A DNA stretch of 64,000 bases from contig NZ_CP095741.1 in assembly GCF_023078475.1 (NCBI RefSeq), positions 2,170,001 to 2,234,000 of the forward strand. Reading direction: 5' to 3'. Position 1 is the stretch's first letter. Each line of letters starts with the position of its first letter. This DNA is from Luteibacter aegosomaticola. Lineage in GTDB: Bacteria > Pseudomonadota > Gammaproteobacteria > Xanthomonadales > Rhodanobacteraceae. Both the position numbers and the translations under genes were made by a program. The notes under the pieces were generated by a model. The model searched no databases and was not told where the DNA came from. It saw nothing but the letters and a program-made list of their open reading frames with translations. Below, piece after piece: positions 62,652 through 64,000 of this stretch.

Positions 62652-62740
62652 GTAGGAGCCCACCTTGTGGGCGACGCCGTTCGCGAGAGGGCTACATGAG
62701 CTTTGTCGCGAAAGATGTCGCCCACAGGGTGGGCTCCTAC
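62652..62740. repeat. REP-like inverted pair, family 1 (second of a tandem duplicate)
   Basis: Near-identical to the preceding unit, including the upstream CTCTT and inner CGTTCGCGAGAGGG. One arm has a C-to-T change (CACCTTGTGGG) that slightly weakens the hairpin. The 343-nt gap between the peroxidase and dacB contains only these two repeats and their flanks. Confidence 0.9.
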
Positions 62741-62809
62741 GGTGTGTGGTTGGTGTTCGGTGGCGCGGTGCGACACCGGGCTGACCGCGTTCGGTGCCGC
62801 GGTTCGTGG

Positions 62810-64000
62810 TTAGAGGTGCTCGGGGGTTTCGGCGAGCATGACCGCGATGGCGTCCACTTCCGACGAGACAGTCGCAGCGCCTTGCGTGGGTTTGTAGTTG
62901 TTGAGGATCACGGAGAACGCCAGGCGCTGGCCGCTCTTCGTCGTGACGTATCCGGCGAGCGCGTTGACGTAGCTCATGCTGCCCGTCTTCGCCTGCACAT
63001 TGCCCTCGGCGGCCGTGCCCTTCATGCGGCGGGCCAGGGTGCCATCGGTACCTGCCACGGGAAGAAGCGCGCGGAATGCCGGGGAATCGACCGTGGCCAG
63101 CAGGTGGGTGAGCGAGCCCGCGGTGGTGAGGTCATGCCGGGACAAGCCGGTGCCTTCTTCCAGTGTGGTCGCCGAGGGGCCAATGCCGTGGCCGCCGAGC
63201 CATGCTTTGAGTCCGGCGGCTGCACGGTCCTCGGTGAGCGGGGCCGTCTGGTCGCTCGCTTCCGCGCCCGTCAGCAAGAACACGCTTTGCAGGTACATGT
63301 TCTGTGAGCGCTTGAGTCCAGCAGACAGGATCTCGCTTAGCGCGGGCGAGGCCAGCGTGGCGACGGGCGTGCCCGTCGGGGCGGGGATCGGCCAGTGGAC
63401 GCTGCGGGCGTCTTTTTTCACCGTGACGCCCCGCTTTTCCAGCGCCGATGTAAGGCGGCGGGCGGCGATGAGGGCTGGGTCGGGCAGGGAAAGCCGGCTC
63501 TTGCGCGGCTGCGCGCCAAGGACATGCAAGGTCGAGCTGCCGGGCGGTCGATAGAACGCCGGGGTGTCCGACGGCTGTTCGGCCAGGGTGAGCGCCGCAT
63601 CCGTCGGCGTGACGGTGACCGCGTTGTCGCGGACGTCAGCGACGAGGGTGTTTTCATCCACGGTGAGCCCGCTGGCGGTCGCGCCGTAATACTCCTGCAG
63701 GTCGGAGGCCTCCCAGCCGCTGCCGATAGGCGGGCCGGCGAACGCGGTGTCGTCGCCGACCACGGCGCCGTCGATCCGGGTCACCCCTGCGGCGGCTACC
63801 TGCTGGGCAAGCTGGTCGGCCCAGGCATCGCCCGTAAGGGTCGGATCGCCTCGTCCGCGAAGAACGAGATCGCCACGCAGGCGGCCGCGGCGGATCTCGC
63901 CCGCTGCCAGCACGTCGGTATGCGTGCGGTACTCGGCGCCGAGACGATCAAGCGCAAAGGCCGCGGTGTAGAGCTTGGCGGTGGACGCCGGAAGCATCAG
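62810..64000 (-). CDS. dacB: D-alanyl-D-alanine carboxypeptidase/endopeptidase DacB (PBP4), 5' end outside the window
   Basis: 396 codons visible, running off the right edge. The catalytic S-T-A-K tetrad motif appears at the very start (LPASTAKLYTAAFAL), followed by the S-x-N motif (RSQNMYLQ) and the KTG box (AKTGSM). Together with the large insert between SxxK and SxN, this identifies a class C PBP4. About 60 residues including the signal peptide should lie beyond the window. It trims and cleaves peptidoglycan in the periplasm. Confidence 0.93.
   Translation of the reverse strand: MMLPASTAKLYTAAFALDRLGAEYRTHTDVLAAGEIRRGRLRGDLVLRGRGDPTLTGDAWADQLAQQVAAAGVTRIDGAVVGDDTAFAGPPIGSGWEASDLQEYYGATASGLTVDENTLVADVRDNAVTVTPTDAALTLAEQPSDTPAFYRPPGSSTLHVLGAQPRKSRLSLPDPALIAARRLTSALEKRGVTVKKDARSVHWPIPAPTGTPVATLASPALSEILSAGLKRSQNMYLQSVFLLTGAEASDQTAPLTEDRAAAGLKAWLGGHGIGPSATTLEEGTGLSRHDLTTAGSLTHLLATVDSPAFRALLPVAGTDGTLARRMKGTAAEGNVQAKTGSMSYVNALAGYVTTKSGQRLAFSVILNNYKPTQGAATVSSEVDAIAVMLAETPEHL

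Overview
The window looks like chromosome of a high-GC gammaproteobacterium of the Xanthomonadales, most likely Rhodanobacteraceae (Luteibacter/Dyella-like). This is inferred from the uniformly GC-rich codon use, the gene repertoire (complete ccm operon, kynurenine monooxygenase, a single LolC/E permease, SdhE-YgfX, pga exopolysaccharide genes) and two families of REP-like palindromes between operons. No phage, plasmid, insertion-sequence transposase or CRISPR array was seen. Genes are densely packed in operons, many joined by 1-4 nt stop/start overlaps (ATGA, GTGA, TAATG).

Layout. 1-4.3 kb: lipid-methyltransferase-type genes and an ergothioneine gene in which EgtB and EgtD are fused. 4.4-11.9 kb (minus strand): a PNAG exopolysaccharide operon pgaABCD, with a second pgaC-pgaD pair just upstream. 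12-20 kb: MarC, a very large M48 metalloprotease, tRNA-Ala(CGC), RNase D and a formylglycine-enzyme-like protein. 20-24.3 kb: HicAB, a TetR/SDR regulatory pair with repeated operator-like sites, a soluble PAS-PAS chemoreceptor-type protein behind a perfect CRP-type palindrome, and tRNA-Leu(CAA). 24.3-34.6 kb (minus strand): cysteine dioxygenase, a MetX-family acyltransferase, the whole cytochrome c maturation operon ccmABCDEFGHI, kmo and phaR. 34.7-39.4 kb: a MarR-controlled tripartite drug efflux operon. 39.5-50.4 kb: TatD, two glycine-zipper lipoproteins, a SleB-type hydrolase, YgfZ, a small SdhAF4/DUF1674 gene followed by sdhCDAB, sdhE-ygfX and lolCD. 50.4-53.4 kb: an ECF sigma/anti-sigma pair divergent from a periplasmic catalase-like protein and a cytochrome b561, with matching promoters on both sides. 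53.5-64 kb: a lipoprotein aminopeptidase, an anion/amino-acid symporter, a cytochrome c, thioredoxin-pncB, metQ separated from metNI by a large structured repeat, glutathione peroxidase and a partial dacB.

Functional themes. Respiratory-chain assembly is concentrated here: Ccm for c-type cytochromes, SdhAF4/SdhE for flavinylation of SdhA, and YgfZ for Fe-S handling. Redox defence is also well represented: ergothioneine, catalase-like protein, glutathione peroxidase and thioredoxin. The pga genes and the BdlA-like protein may connect to biofilm control.

The strongest unexplained signal is between metI and metQ. Two inverted ~200-bp copies of a three-hairpin element (59607-59808 and 59963-60159) share a well-conserved 77-nt apical region. 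Their long stems differ in sequence but stay perfectly self-complementary within each copy, which is the signature of selection on structure. Two further items stand out: the matching divergent GGAAT-N16-CGTC promoters at 51705-51762, and three genes whose TAG stop codon is provided by the end of a REP element.
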